This document shows, one piece after another, positions 28,790 through 41,500 of a DNA stretch of 64,000 nt. Both the position numbers and the translations under genes were made by a program. Position 1 is the first letter of the stretch. Every line of letters starts with the position of its first letter. Source of the stretch: Metridium senile (taxonomy: Eukaryota; Cnidaria; Anthozoa; Actiniaria; Metridiidae). The stretch lies in assembly GCA_949775045.1 (NCBI GenBank), contig OX459106.1, positions 1,201,727 to 1,265,726 on the forward strand, given 5' to 3'. Below the pieces are notes generated by a model that saw only the letters and a program-made list of their open reading frames with translations, had not been told where the DNA came from and made no database searches.

Positions 28790-30990
28790 TTGTTTTCATT
28801 AGCCTGTGAAACACACTTTGTCTTTAATGCACCTTATTAATTCAATTGTGTTATTTTGTTGAGATATGATAATAATGGTTTACTCTAATACACTTTGTTT
28901 CACGGGTTAATGAAAACCACTCTATATGATAATAATGGTTTACTCTAATACACTTTGTTTCACGGGTTAATGCAAACACCTCTAGTTTCTATATAGATCA
29001 GTCACGGATTAAAATCAAATCCAGTGTAAATGAAATCATGATATTTATGCAAGTTGTTCGTTATAGAAACTTCTGCGGCAAACTGACTTGCATGATTCCA
29101 TGTAGCCTAATGCATCTATAATTATAATCATATGATTAATATTAAAGGCCGGGCTAAACGGCTTCAACATTTGCTTCAACATCGATCCGTTTGAATTTGT
29201 TGAATATGGCCATGTTGAAATCGTTTGCCCACATACGTTCAACATCGTTCAACAACCTTTCTACAGCGTTCAACACAATAGAACCAGTGCTTAAGCTAAT
29301 TCAGTCAATTAATCATAGTTAACAGTCCCCTCCGATTATAGCTGGGTTTTTTTTTAATTAACCAGTAAAACACTCTTTAGTGTATCTCTCTTTAATGCAC
29401 CTGAATTCCATTGTGTTATTTTATTGTTATCACAATTATAGTTATAACTATCACACTTTACCTAATACACTTTGTTTCACGGTTAATGAGTACAACTCTA
29501 ACACGTGAAATACACTTTAGTCAGTATCACTCTTTAATGCACCTGATGAACTCCATTGTGTTCTTTTATTGTTATTTGACTAACACATTTTAACTAATAC
29601 ACTTTGTTTCACGGGTTAATGAGAACAGCTCTAACTACGAACAATGTAGAAAGCGTACACCTTTAATGAGGTGTGTGTATAGCTAAATGCTTCAGTGAGT
29701 CTCGCTTTCCGCTTGAAAACATATGGAGTGAAAACAAAAACATTATAGATGTGCTCGGAACTTCTTTTATTTTGAATTTCAGTGGTTTGTAGCTCAATTA
29801 AAATGTAAGCAAATAGCTACACGCACAACTCATTAGCATGTTATTTTACATATATGCTCATTTGCATGTTAAAAGAGGGTTATACGAAAACGTTCTAATT
29901 TATAAAATCATAGTAAATGGTTAATATTAACTATGATAAAATGAATCCTTTCTCTAGACTAACCTAGGGACTCTGGGTTAATGCTAGACGAACTTGGTTG
30001 CACAATGAGTAAGTTATTAACTTAAAACAATGTCGACTCTGATCTCTCGAGAAATCATGTGATGTTTACGATTCTGTATAACGCATATACTATGGTGCTG
30101 TGGCTAGTGTGTTCTACGGATGGTCAACTGAGCCATGCAACTGTGAAAGGGGTGTTGACCGAAACAGTTTGTCATTCGGTCTAGTACTGACAGACAAAGC
30201 GTCGAGTAATTATATATCTCCATCGAAACGCCCTTCTCTGTTACTTTGAATATATTATAATTAATACATTGTTATTACACTTTATTTGTATTGACAACAC
30301 ATAAATAATTACAGATATTTTCTAAAACACGTTGAATACTTAATACTACATACTGAAAAGTGCATTCTAAGAATTGTATTTGATTTGATTTCATGGATAT
30401 ATTGTTTGCGCTCTATTCCACAGCAGCAATTTGATTCTATTTCATGGATATAATGTTTGCCCTCTGTTCTACAGAAGCAATTTGATTCTATTTCATGGAT
30501 ATAATATTTGCGCTCTATTCCACAGTAACAATTTGATTCTATTTCATGGATATAGTGTTTGCGCTTTTTTCCACAGTACCAATTTTATCAGTTGTACTTC
30601 ATGGATATATTGTTTGCGCTCTGTTCTACAATTATAGCAATTTGATTCTATTTCATGGGATAGTGTTTGCACTCTATTTCACAGTAGCAATTTGATTCTA
30701 TTTCATTGATATAGTGTTTGCGCTCTATTTCACAGTAGCAGCTTGATTGTATTTCATGGATATAGTGTTTTCGCTCTACTAGTTCCACAGTAGCAATTTG
30801 ATTCTATTTCATACCAATTTTATTTTATTTCATAACTTATATATTGTTTACATTCTATTACACTATATACTGATTCAATGTTATTTCATGCATGGCTATA
30901 GCTATTTTGCTATCAATTAGTAATTATTGTCTTTCCCTTTGAATCACTTTTATTGCATTATTTGGTCTCTGTTTCTTCTTGCTCGTAGTG
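28790..30990. repeat. Segmental duplicate (copy 2), ends before the ShKT exon
   Basis: Parallels 23385-25265 including the 51-bp minisatellite (30375-30810) and the 3' UTR with its AATAAA, but breaks off at TTCTTGCTCGTAGT, 25-30 bp short of where the mature-peptide exon should start. It therefore carries gene-B flank without the gene. The 1.1 kb from 29872 to 30985 appears at least 97-98 percent identical to 24110-25260 by eye. Confidence 0.85.
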
Positions 30991-30999
30991 GGTGGAGCT

Positions 31000-32850
31000 A
31001 ATTATTTATGAGTTCATGTCATGTCAATAAAACAATTGTCATTAGTGCGCCATATATAGTATAACCATCCATATTTGTTACAAAAATAATAAGAATTTGT
31101 CACCTATGTGATTATCGCGATTCAAATACAATTAATTAATTAGCTTATAATTAAGCTCTATTGTGATGGCTGAAACAAAGAACGCATGCACGTCAACAAA
31201 ACATTGCCAATGTCTTGAAACCTGAATAATACCGAAACAAGTTGTCTAAAACCGACATGAGTTTGTGGCCGATTCATTTGAAAATAGGGAGACCATATTA
31301 ACATATTACCAATTAATCAAACCACAGGGGGAAAACAGACAATAAACATATTGGCCCTTAGTTTGAGACCGTAATAATAGAGTAATTTTGAGCAAATCGA
31401 TCATTTGACAAAGGAATGAGGGCTGGAAACCATACAAAGTTATAAGTTGTAAAACCGACACACATTTTAACGTTTTGGCGTTGTTTCTGTGTTTTTATTA
31501 TAGCATGTAATTAGGTTAATCAACCTAGAGGGGGAAAAGTTGTTTTAATGACGTGACGCGGTTGCCGAGTTATCAAGGATAAGAAATTCTGGTTCCCTAC
31601 ATTCTCTGTTAACTTGAGAGCATAAGCCTGTCGATTTTTTTCTAAGTGTCGCGTTACTAATGCGTTCGACCGTTCGGTTTTTCTGGCTATGCTTTTCTTG
31701 TCTTTTTACAGTATCAGTTGATTTTCGATGTAATATTTTAACTTACATTTCTCAGTCTCCCTTGTAAAATGTATTCATACAGGTCCGCTTCGGCCTTTTA
31801 TTCACGGCTTCATCACACGGTTAACAACCCAATGTGTAATAAACAAATTATATAGACGGTGATACCCAATAGCGTCACAAGTACGATTTTCCCGACAATT
31901 TGAAATGTGTACTTTTTTGTAATAAAATGATAGATATTGATGCGAAACTCATTCTAAACATGAATTACATGTGAAATAATTCCAAATTAACACATCACAT
32001 GATCTCTCTGCAAAACAAAAATATTTTTTTGCACGACGCTAAACATATGCAAATGAGTATTCGCTTGTCGAAAATAACTCAACAAAATTTCTTCTATAAT
32101 TATAAAATTACGTTAAGAGCTAACCTGACTTTTATGCATATGGTAGAAATATGTCAAACAAGTAAACGAGAAATATACATCCTGAAGTATTATAGAAGTC
32201 AAGGCTTTGTAACAAGAGTAAATACACGAAATACGAAATGTTGAAATTCATTTTTTGACGTGTCGAATCTATTTTACCCTGTTCCCGATCATCAAGGTCG
32301 ATCAGCATCAAATTTGCATTAAGTTGTCGAAAATAAAGTAAAGTTCATGTTCCATCGAAATTTGACAACTGATAAACCAGTTTCAACACATTATTTCCAA
32401 CAAATTTTACTGATATCAGAGATTAACGCTAAAAGGTTACACATAGTCGTGGGAAATAAAATCATCAAAAACAAATCTGTAAGACTCTCCTTTACTGATT
32501 TACCTCCACAAACGTATAGTTATGTGGCTTATATTCTGAATATCAATCGCATTTTTTTGGTAAAAGACCGCTAAGTAGGTGCAATATTGCAATAACCGCT
32601 AAAGTCAGCTAATAAATGTGACGGGTTACACACAAATGTACACTCCCCTTCATTTCTATGTATTCAAATTCATCCGTATAAATTTATACTGAGTACTATA
32701 TTCTTTTACATATAGTAAAAACCATCCTCCCTTTTCACTATTAGTAGAAAAAAATCCTATTCTAGCAGCGCATAGCTTCCAATAATAAATATTTATTTTG
32801 AACACACGGCTAAATTTGATGTGCATCACCTCATTGCTTCCAGTCATAAC
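31000..32850. other. Gene-free AT-rich stretch
   Basis: No exon recognised on either strand. A 90-bp block at 32318-32410 (GCATTAAGTTGTCGAAAATA) is repeated at 35002-35094. Confidence 0.5.
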
Positions 32851-33026
32851 ATATCGTTATTATTCACTCGTTAATTTTTCGTAAATTAACTTGTGAATGA
32901 AAATGGTATATATCCAGCTGTTAACATGTAATAATACTCTATTTACTCGCTAGTTTCCATTGCTATTTTTACTCGTCTATGACTAGTTGGATAACAAGTT
33001 TTTTTTTATTTTTACTCTGTTCTTAC

Positions 33027-33262
33027 CTGTTTGGTATCTGAGAGCAAGGTTTTTTTGTGCTGTTTTCTTGCTTTTCAATGTTACTCGGAAGCTGAGAACG
33101 GCGAGCAACTCCTTGAAAGTCTTCTCCAAAAATTCTTACTCTCACATTGCCAGAAAACGCAGATTCATAATTGGTGTAATAAAGATTGATGGCTTTCAAA
33201 GTCACGACTATGATAAGGATTACGAGTAAAACTAGCTTTTTTTTCACTAAAACTGTCCTCAT
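33027..33262 (-). pseudogene. Orphan duplicate of the galactosyltransferase membrane-anchor exon
   Basis: 78 codons plus two bases, the same length and phase as exon 1 at 42291-42056, with an intact ATG, transmembrane segment (LVLLVILIIVVTLKAINLYY) and donor AACAG|GTAAGA. About a dozen residues differ. It lies downstream (in transcription order) of the catalytic exons at 37.7 and 35.5 kb, and no second catalytic exon is seen between 33 kb and the ShKT genes. It is either the first exon of a lost duplicate or part of a gene with a very distant second exon. Frame conservation is notable. Confidence 0.7.
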
Positions 33263-33357
33263 TTTGAATTCAAATAATGCTCACACAGATTGATCTCAAT
33301 TGTAAATCTTCTTTCCTGCTATTATCAGGTGTTTCAATACGCTGCTGCATGAAACCA

Positions 33358-33689
33358 ATTGCCCTATTTCATTATTACGTCACGATGTGTTTACAGGGGG
33401 ATAGAATCGCCGAAAACAATGCCAATTTCAGCTAAATCTTCCTTCTCTTTGAAAACTGAGCTTCATATTATCTAGTTTTTATGTATGTTATGCATATGCA
33501 TGTGTCTATTTTTTATACTTTCATATTTATGGCATTTTGTTGTCATTTCTTTCCTATCTGTCTTGTAAATGCAATTTTATTGTGTATTCTCGTATTGTTG
33601 TTATGAATCTATCCCCCACTGGCGACCATGATCCTTAGCGTTATAACAATAGAATGTTTTGATGTGACGTCATAATGAAATAGGACAAT
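33358..33689. mobile_element. Intact MITE, 'ATTGCCCTATTTCATTATGACGTCA' family
   Basis: 332 bp with inverted ends ATTGCCCTATTTCATTATTA and TAATGAAATAGGACAAT. Same body as 58228-58545 and the split copy at 15142-15896. It directly follows the orphan anchor exon. Confidence 0.85.
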
Positions 33690-34286
33690 TTCATAACTGC
33701 AATATGAAAAGAAAATATGTCAGTTATTTATAGAGCGGAAAAAAAATATTGTTGATCATAATTTATGATGTAGTTTGATTCTAACGCGTTCTCTGATTGG
33801 TCCAAAACCGTGGTTTATTTCACCGATAAACTAAATTTCGCGAAGGAACAGCCAAAGAGTTGTTGTTTGCTCCCTGTTCACTGTTCAAAATGGCGTCCAA
33901 AATGCCGAGTAAATATTTTCTTGTTTTTGAAAAACTGATGAAAACAAATTAAAAACAACAAAAACACTCAATGCATAACATAAACAGGTAGTTCTAAAAG
34001 TCACTTTTACTGTTGAATAAGAGCGAAAAAAGATCAAAACGTTTAACATTTTTTTATAATAATAATATAATATAATATGCGACAAGTAATTTCCCAAAAA
34101 CAATTTAACTTGTTTCGTAGAGTCCATTATTACAGTGCGAATCAAAAAACTGTGGGCACCCAGAAATAAGTTAGAAATATATCCCATTTGGACGTGGGAA
34201 ACGTTTTGATAGAAATACAACCCAATTCGAGAAAACTTCAATTTCAAATTCAATTAAAATCAAACATTTGAGCTGATAGGATCACC

Positions 34287-34990
34287 ATGTCTCAATCCGA
34301 CCACAGCATAGATGAATCAGCCCCTGACAACATTGACAATAGCAGTGTGGAGGAAAGCGTTCAAGGAAGTGTTGACATTAGTGATGATGAAACGAATGAA
34401 GAGGAGTAAATAGATGTCTGGAATAGGCTTCAAAACAAGGCCATAGAGAGGCGGCATCAGCAGGAACTTAAAAGTAGTGGTACAGAACTATAAACAAAAG
34501 GGGGATAGCTAGAACGATGTAGCACAAGTAAAACCAAACAATATAATGCTTTGATTCCTACATACACCTATTTCAATTAACGTTGTCCATCTGGAATGAG
34601 ACCGATAGGAATTGTGGGAGCTCGTTCAACTGCAAATACACTGTTTTAATCACACTTGAATGGTGCTGAATTACAGATAACAGTATTTCAGAAGTAAACA
34701 TTAATATTCAAGTGTGATTATAATAGTGCATTTGCAGTTTAATGAGCTCCCACAATTCCTATCGGTCTCAGATCAACCATTCCAGATGGACAACGTTAAT
34801 TGAAATAGGTGTATACAGAAAAGAGCTGATGGAAGTTATGTTTGAACAACTAAAATTGTTTCATCAATGGAGAAGAGATCCTATTTATAGGAAAATCATG
34901 GCAACAAAACAAAACCCTGATGGATGTGGATGACTATGGCTGGGAAGAAGCAACTGAGTAAGCCATACACCAACGCAAATTTTTACTGAA
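34287..34990 (+). pseudogene. Broken protein-coding remnant, interrupted by a MITE
   Basis: Open pieces in order: a 40-codon acidic start (MSQSDHSIDESAPDNIDNSS ... TNEEE), then after a stop IDVWNRLQNKAIERRHQQEL, then beyond the MITE YRKELMEVMFEQLKLFHQWR and RDPIYRKIMATK, then after a shift DYGWEEATE and, past a stop, AIHQRKFLLN. These pieces read as one ancestral protein with at least two stops and one shift. It resembles an uncharacterised repeat-encoded protein type that I associate with cnidarian genomes, but I cannot name it. Confidence 0.5.
34565..34811. mobile_element. MITE, 247 bp, TA target duplication
   Basis: Ends CACCTATTTCAATTAACGTT and its inverse, flanked by TA. Near-palindromic arms (CGATAGGAATTGTGGGAGCT). 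Related to the MITEs at 3784-4094 and 48321-48610. Confidence 0.85.
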
Positions 34991-35091
34991 CAATTAAACT
35001 GCATTAAGTTGTCGAAAATAAAGTAAAGTTCATGTTCCATCGAAATTTGACAACTGATAAACCAGTTTCAACACATTATTTACAACAAATT

Positions 35092-35270
35092 TTAAGAAAC
35101 AATTGGAGTAAAAATGTACGATAACTAGCGGTTAAACTAGTGTGGACTGTGTCAGTGTTTCTAAGAAACAATTGGAGTAAAAGTGTACGATAACTAGCGG
35201 TTAAACTAGTGTGGACTGTGTCAGTGTTTCTAAGGAAACAATTGGAGTAAAAGTGTACGATAACTATAGA
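35092..35270. repeat. About 70-bp tandem repeat, 3 copies
   Basis: GAAACAATTGGAGTAAAAAT, GTACGATAACTAGCGGTTAA, ACTAGTGTGGACTGTGTCAG. More copies of the same unit flank the element at 36185-36390, so the array was split by later insertions. It resembles the AACTAGCGAGTAAACTAGTA unit at 59 kb. Confidence 0.85.
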
Positions 35271-35316
35271 TGTTTAATAATGAGAGTTAAATTAAATTTA
35301 ACATGATATAGTTCTA

Positions 35317-35511
35317 TTAAGAGAAAGTCTTTGCTATTCTAAACATTAAACTCGGGTTGATATCATGGCCTATACCAATCGAAGACCAAAACTCGCAGTC
35401 CGTTTTCGGTATCTTTGTTGAACTAAACCCAGGTATGTCCGTAACTTTAACTCCAAAGTCTCTTGCCACGACTCCCATATAGGCGTCATCTGTACGGAAT
35501 GGCTTGCGGAC
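35317..35511 (-). CDS. GT31 glycosyltransferase exon 3 (C-terminus)
   Basis: 64 codons and TAA. Begins VRKPFRTDDAYMGVVARDFG; contains the family's acidic pair before (Y/V)xG. Ends near KTFS. It lies between two blocks of the 70-bp tandem repeat. Confidence 0.88.
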   Translation of the reverse strand, partial: VRKPFRTDDAYMGVVARDFGVKVTDIPGFSSTKIPKTDCEFWSSIGIGHDINPSLMFRIAKTFS

Positions 35512-38500
35512 CTGTGGACAGGGGAATGAGAAAACAAGAAAAATTAGTATTGACTGCGTTTAATATATCAATGTTTGTAATAAATAACTGGAGTAAAAAA
35601 TGTACGATAACTATTTATTAGACTGCCAACAGTAGTGCCTTCGTTTCCCTCCGGATTCTGAAAATGTTACTATTAATAAAACGCAGACGAGCGGGAAGTG
35701 GGGGCGAGATTGGGCGGTGAGAGGATAACACAGCAGTCAAACGACTACGCATGCGTGGCAAAATTTTCACAGCGCTAAATTTTGGATTGTAAAAGTGTTT
35801 GAAGTCGATTTATAAGAAAATCCCTGAATATATAAGCTTGAAGCTTCGTGTACGTAACCTTTGTTATATTTTAAAGCTACCATGAGTATATACTTCTGTA
35901 TTTTTGTTTATATTTTGAGAAAAAAGCGATGAAAGTCGTCCAATCCATCGTTTTTTACAGAGTCCGTGCGAAAATTAAGCCTGGGAACGAGGTTGTGGCT
36001 GGATCATTTTACTTGTTTTCTCGCGCATGCGTAATCGTTTGACCGCTGTGTTGGAGAGGATAAGTTTCCGCTTCGAGAGCACCTCCCTTCTCGCCCCATT
36101 CCCCTCTCGTCCGTGTTTTATTTAAAGGCTCATTTTTTCTTTGATATCCGGAGAGTGAAGTACGTAGGGCTGCTCGAAGTCTATAGATCAATGTTTCTAA
36201 TAAACAATTTGAGTAAAAAATGTACGATAACTAGATGTTAAACTAGTGTGGACTGCGTCAATGTTTCTAAGGAAACAATTGGAGTAAAAATGTACGATAA
36301 CTAGAGGTTAAACTAGTGTGGACTGCGTCAGTTTTTGTAAGGAAGCAATTGGAGTAAAAATGTACGATTATTCAGCGGTAAAACTAGTGCCAGGTGATTT
36401 GCGCGCGCACTTCCGGCTAGAATAGGCCAATCAGATTTATTTTTGTTGCATCGCCACCAGTTCCAAAATGGCGTTATTTTGAAAAAATTATTTTCCGTGT
36501 TAACCCTGTATAAATACGTTCTTAGTCACACGCGCCAGTTCACTATAAGATATTGCTGTCTAGACTTGATTTTCGTGGACGTCAATCAGCGATATTTCCA
36601 AGGAAACTCAGCCAAAATAGTACGTTGCTTAATGGCGATAAATTAGCATTACAAATAAATTTTTGAATTAGATCATTTTTTTTTATAGAATTGAATCTTC
36701 TATTTGTCTTTTTATCAAACCTTTTCGTCCTAGAATACTCGGAATTCAAGTTATCGAGTTTATCGCTGATCTGCAACGGACATGTTCAGGTACGTGTTGC
36801 TCTGGAAATACAACCACCAAAATCAAGTTTCGACGTCAAACTTTGATAGTGAACAGGCACTTGTAACTGAGAATGGCTGTAACATAACTTTACAATAAAA
36901 AAAATATATGTACCTTGGACAACAAAAGCTCTCTTCTACTCTATATCAACAATAAAAAAGAATAAAAACAAAACGCAAACGTAACCGAAACGTCTCGAGG
37001 CGCCATTTTCGTTTTGGCAAACAATCCTTTGCGATCTTCGAAGCAAGATCACCTTAAATGGCTTGAGAAATAGGTGCGCATGCGCATGACAAAAACCTAC
37101 CTGTGTATAATACAAATAGGCTGGAAGCAGGTCTATCGAGAGGATCTGAAATGCTCCATGGCAGAATGTTGGCCAACGAGTCTCGTTAAACTCCTCTCGA
37201 GATATGTACCACTGACTATTTGGATTTCGAAAAACAATCGGGAATTTGTTAGTAGAACCTCCGTAGAATCTCTGAGGGTTTCCATGGCTGACTAGCCACT
37301 GTGACAACTTAGGGACCCGAACATACACATCGTCATCAGTCTTGAGAATGTATTTGAAATCAAACTTGCTAAACGCCCATAAATGGCTCATGAAAGTCTT
37401 TATAGGAATATTCCTGTAAGTATCGCTAAAGTTGCCGATTATGATGTCGTTGTTGTCCTTCGCTTCTTGGAGATTGTAGAGGTTGAAGTCAGATTTACTG
37501 CTAAGACCCATAGAAAAAAATAATCTCCAATTTTCTGTACCTTGAACCGTAGATGAATTCCCCCAAGTTTGGCGGATTGCCTGCCTTAGGTTACGTTTTG
37601 CAATCGAGCTAGCGGCTGAGTTCGCTAATACAATGATATCTAGGTGCATTGATTCACACGATAGCTTGGGTTCTATATGTGTGGAGAGACTAAAGGAAAT
37701 TTACTTTTCCCTTGATATAGCGATGGGTTGTACATCAGTGACCATCTAAAAAAATAACAAATATTTATTAGCAAGGCAATGTTGTCATAGTCAACAGTCC
37801 TCTATCACAGTTCCCTGCGCCATCTTGAAAGGTAGCCGGGCCTTTGCATCGAAGCGAGACGAACATTGAGCTTGCAATGGTTTAAGTGACAATGTGCGTA
37901 AGAACTAGGGAGCTTTCTATTGTTCTGCGGCATATTGCGTTTCCCACGGCAGAATTTCTTGGTTTTCAGATGAAAGATATATCATCCTAAGGATAACATG
38001 TTTTTAGAATAAAAAGTACAAAAAGTCCCTTTTGAAGCATAGTTTCTTTTGTGTTAAAAGGTCTCATCCAATCATATGCTTTCAAAACAATACCAAAACT
38101 ATGGCAATATTTTTGTGTAGGTTATTTTTTTTCGCTGCACGGGTTGTGCAAGATTTTTTTTTCTACCAGAGAGGTCTTGCACGTTTTTTTTTTTTTTTAC
38201 AGAATTTTTTTTTCTGAAATTCAAAGCGAAAACAACTGTTTGTGTTTTGGTTAAACTTTTGAAAAGTCCGTTTTACCGTTTTATTTATTAGTCCGGTACA
38301 ACGCGCAGATACTTCGCAGCGATTTTCTTTTTACTTTAGTGCGATTTGTTCACTTTTTGTCGGGAAAACACACCGAGGTCGATTTTGTTTTGGTATATTT
38401 TGTATACTGATACAAAGAGCGTAAGTCTAGGATTTTTGTGTTTTTGATGTCTCAAAGTCTCGGATTTTCGTGTTTTTGATGCCTCAAAGTCTCGGATTTT

Positions 38501-41500
38501 CGTGTTTTTGATGTCTCAAAGTCTCGGATTTTTGTGTTTTTGATGTCTTAAAGTCTCCCCGGGAGTCTCGGATTTTCGTTCTTTTGATGTCTCGGAATCT
38601 GGAATTTCTAAATACAATAAATGCATGAGCTGATATATTTCTAGAATCTCGGGCTCGGATTTTAAAATTTTAGCATTCGCTACCCCTCAAGGTTCTGCAC
38701 GTTTTTTTTTTTTAGCTTGGCTCTGTGCAGGATTTTTTTTTTTTGGGCGCATTGGCCTTGCACGTTTTTTATTTTGGGAATTGCCACCCCCCCTCCCCCA
38801 ACTTCTAATGGTCCACCCCTTACAGATAAGAGTTTTTCCTACTATCGAGTTACGGTTAATTACATCATCATGTTAAACGATAGGTCGGTACTGTCTCATA
38901 CCACAGGAATCCCGATGAAAACATAATATAGCGTATTATTATCGTAAATAAAGAGAGAGGGAAATGAAAAGAAACGACAAAAAGCCGGGCTCCCTGTGAC
39001 CATTAGATAAAAATGTTCTTTAATAAAGCGAAATATAAAAACTCTGCATATTCTTACTCGATCAACTCATATTCCTGCGATATTATGTCAAACACCGACG
39101 CAGCCTTTACAAGTTTACTACACATTAAGGGTTGATGTTCATGTGATATACCCTGGTTACCAGGGGTTATTTCCTCCTTGCTTTAACCGGCGTTTGCTTT
39201 AAGCGTCGTTTACACGAGCAATTTTTCCTTGACAAGTTTTCCTTGACAAGGAAAAATTCCTCGTGTATTAGATGGAGTAAAATGAACAATTTTTCCTTGT
39301 CAAGGAAAAATTGTCAAGGATGAAATTTGTTCGTGTAGACGGACAACAAGGAAAATGTGACAAGGAATATTAATGAGATTAATTCCCTGTCTTTTCGCAC
39401 GATCATTCAAAGTAAACGCCATTTTGTTTTTTTACTCGACAAGGGACTGGAACCAATATTATGTTAGTACTCCGCTGATTGCAAGGAATTACGGGCACAA
39501 CCTAAACTTGTCAAGGAAAAATTGTTCACCATCTACACGAGCAAGGAAACCTTGTCAATTTAAAATTGTCAAGGAAAACTTGCTGATCGTCTACACGAGC
39601 AATGAAAATTGTCAAGGATACTTGTCAAGGAAAAATTGCTCGTGTAAACGACGCTTTTGCGTTTGTAAATTTGACGCTTTGTTGACAGTTTGTGATTCAA
39701 CGAGACTAACCCCTGGCCCAAAAACCTTAGAATCTCAATCTTGAATCTTGAATCACTTCGATCCATGCTGTTTTGATTGACACCGGCCATCAATTATAGC
39801 CATATTTGGAAACTTTGCAAACTTGTTGACATCTTGCTGACGTCAGCTTTCATCCAATCAAAGGTCTTCATAGACTTAAACAAATCATTAGGTCGGGGTC
39901 ACATAGCGACCCTCCGCTTCTGATTGGCTCGGCGAATTCAAAAGAATAGGTTCGTTTGGCTAGAGGGTTTCTCTTGAAAATAACGAACACAGACGTAGAT
40001 AGATATATTTATTTCAAAAAACATTGCAGCCCGAAGGCTGAATTACGCTTAAGTTACATAATATAATATAAAAATATAAGATAGTAAGAATATATAAAAT
40101 AGTAAGAAATATGAAATAGAAAAATGGTAGGCTATGTACATTAAAATATTAATATTGCTAAATCACTTTGTGTAGGAATTACTGGAATTAAAATTTATGA
40201 AGCTGAACTGGGTTCTTTTTGTTGAGGTTCTAGTGTTATCGAATGTTCGTGTGTTTCTAAAATTGTAAGGGCACGTGAATTTTTTTGGTAAAAGTTGGTT
40301 TAGTTTATGTCCAGGTTTACATGCGTCGTTGAATAACTTTGAAGTTACAAATGATAAATACGAATACTAGATCAAGAAACCCTTTAGTTTTGTGTTTCTT
40401 TCCTTTATTGGGGAGCGTGTGTTCGCTGCCGAATAAATCGCTTTAAAATGCATCGCAGGGCAAAATAAACCACAAATTCGTAAACAAGAAACATCAAACT
40501 TTATTTTGGAACAGTAAAGTAAAATCTAAAAGAAAAAAAAAGAACATGAATATCGAAGTAAAATTTATTTCATAAGTACTGAGATTTATGTATAAAATTG
40601 CAGTGATGTGAAATTTCACTATCGTTCGCGGCATCTTATTGGACGAACGATTTTTTTCACTAGTGAAAACGTTTTGTGCAGGAATCTACCTCACTGGCGC
40701 GAAAACTTTCAACCGCCATTGGTCAAAATGTTAGGAATGTATTTTTGACACCGATTCGATTGAAAATGTTTAACACAATTAAGAAAACAAAGCTATTATA
40801 TTCGAAAAAAATATATCCAATGTGATGTTTAGCTATAGAAAAACGTCTTGGAATTCAAGAAAGAAGCAAGAAAAGTTGACAAATTTCTAGCAGTAGCCCA
40901 GTTTATTTATTATTGTCAAAGACGGGAAAGCTAAGACTATTCTCGCTCTGAAGTTTATTATTTGGTTTTGAGCGACATATGACGAAAACAAGTGACATGA
41001 ATGACCTCCTATTTGAAAAGACGAGTCCTTCTTTCCAAACAGAAAGAGCTTAAAAAAAAATAAGGAAAAGGCTATAAATATAGTGAATCAGTCGGCAAAG
41101 TTCACACTAGAGGAATCTCGCTCAGCTACCGCCGAAGCGTTGTCAATGCAAGACTATTTAACCATTTAATAATGCTTTTGAAAAGCATCGAAGTTAAATT
41201 AAGTAAATTTGTCTTTCACAACGGTATTTTTCATGATTTTGTTGTTACTCGCTCGCAGAGCCTCGCTCGTTCGTTTGTAATTCTTTACAACTCGTGAATA
41301 AAAATCGTACGCACTCACTAACCATGTCGGCAAAGTTCTATATGTGTTATCTTGTATGCTAATTTTTATTTATTTATTTATAACAAGCGGAAACATAGTT
41401 AGTTAATTTATGCAAATTCATTGAATTTGAGCTTTTTTTTTTTTCAAACTAAAAAAGGTTCCGCGCTTTTGTTTGTTGAAATACAACAAGAAACCCTTCT

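Noticed and set aside
31999..32244. 81-codon plus-strand frame
   Set aside because: AT-rich, no hydrophobic, signal or domain pattern, no splice support.
33888..33950. ATGGCGTCCAAAATGCC start-like sequence on the plus strand
   Set aside because: Short frame (20 codons) in repeat-rich DNA; no following exon found. Similar 'AAAATGGCG' starts recur in repeats at 36.46 and 49.72 kb.
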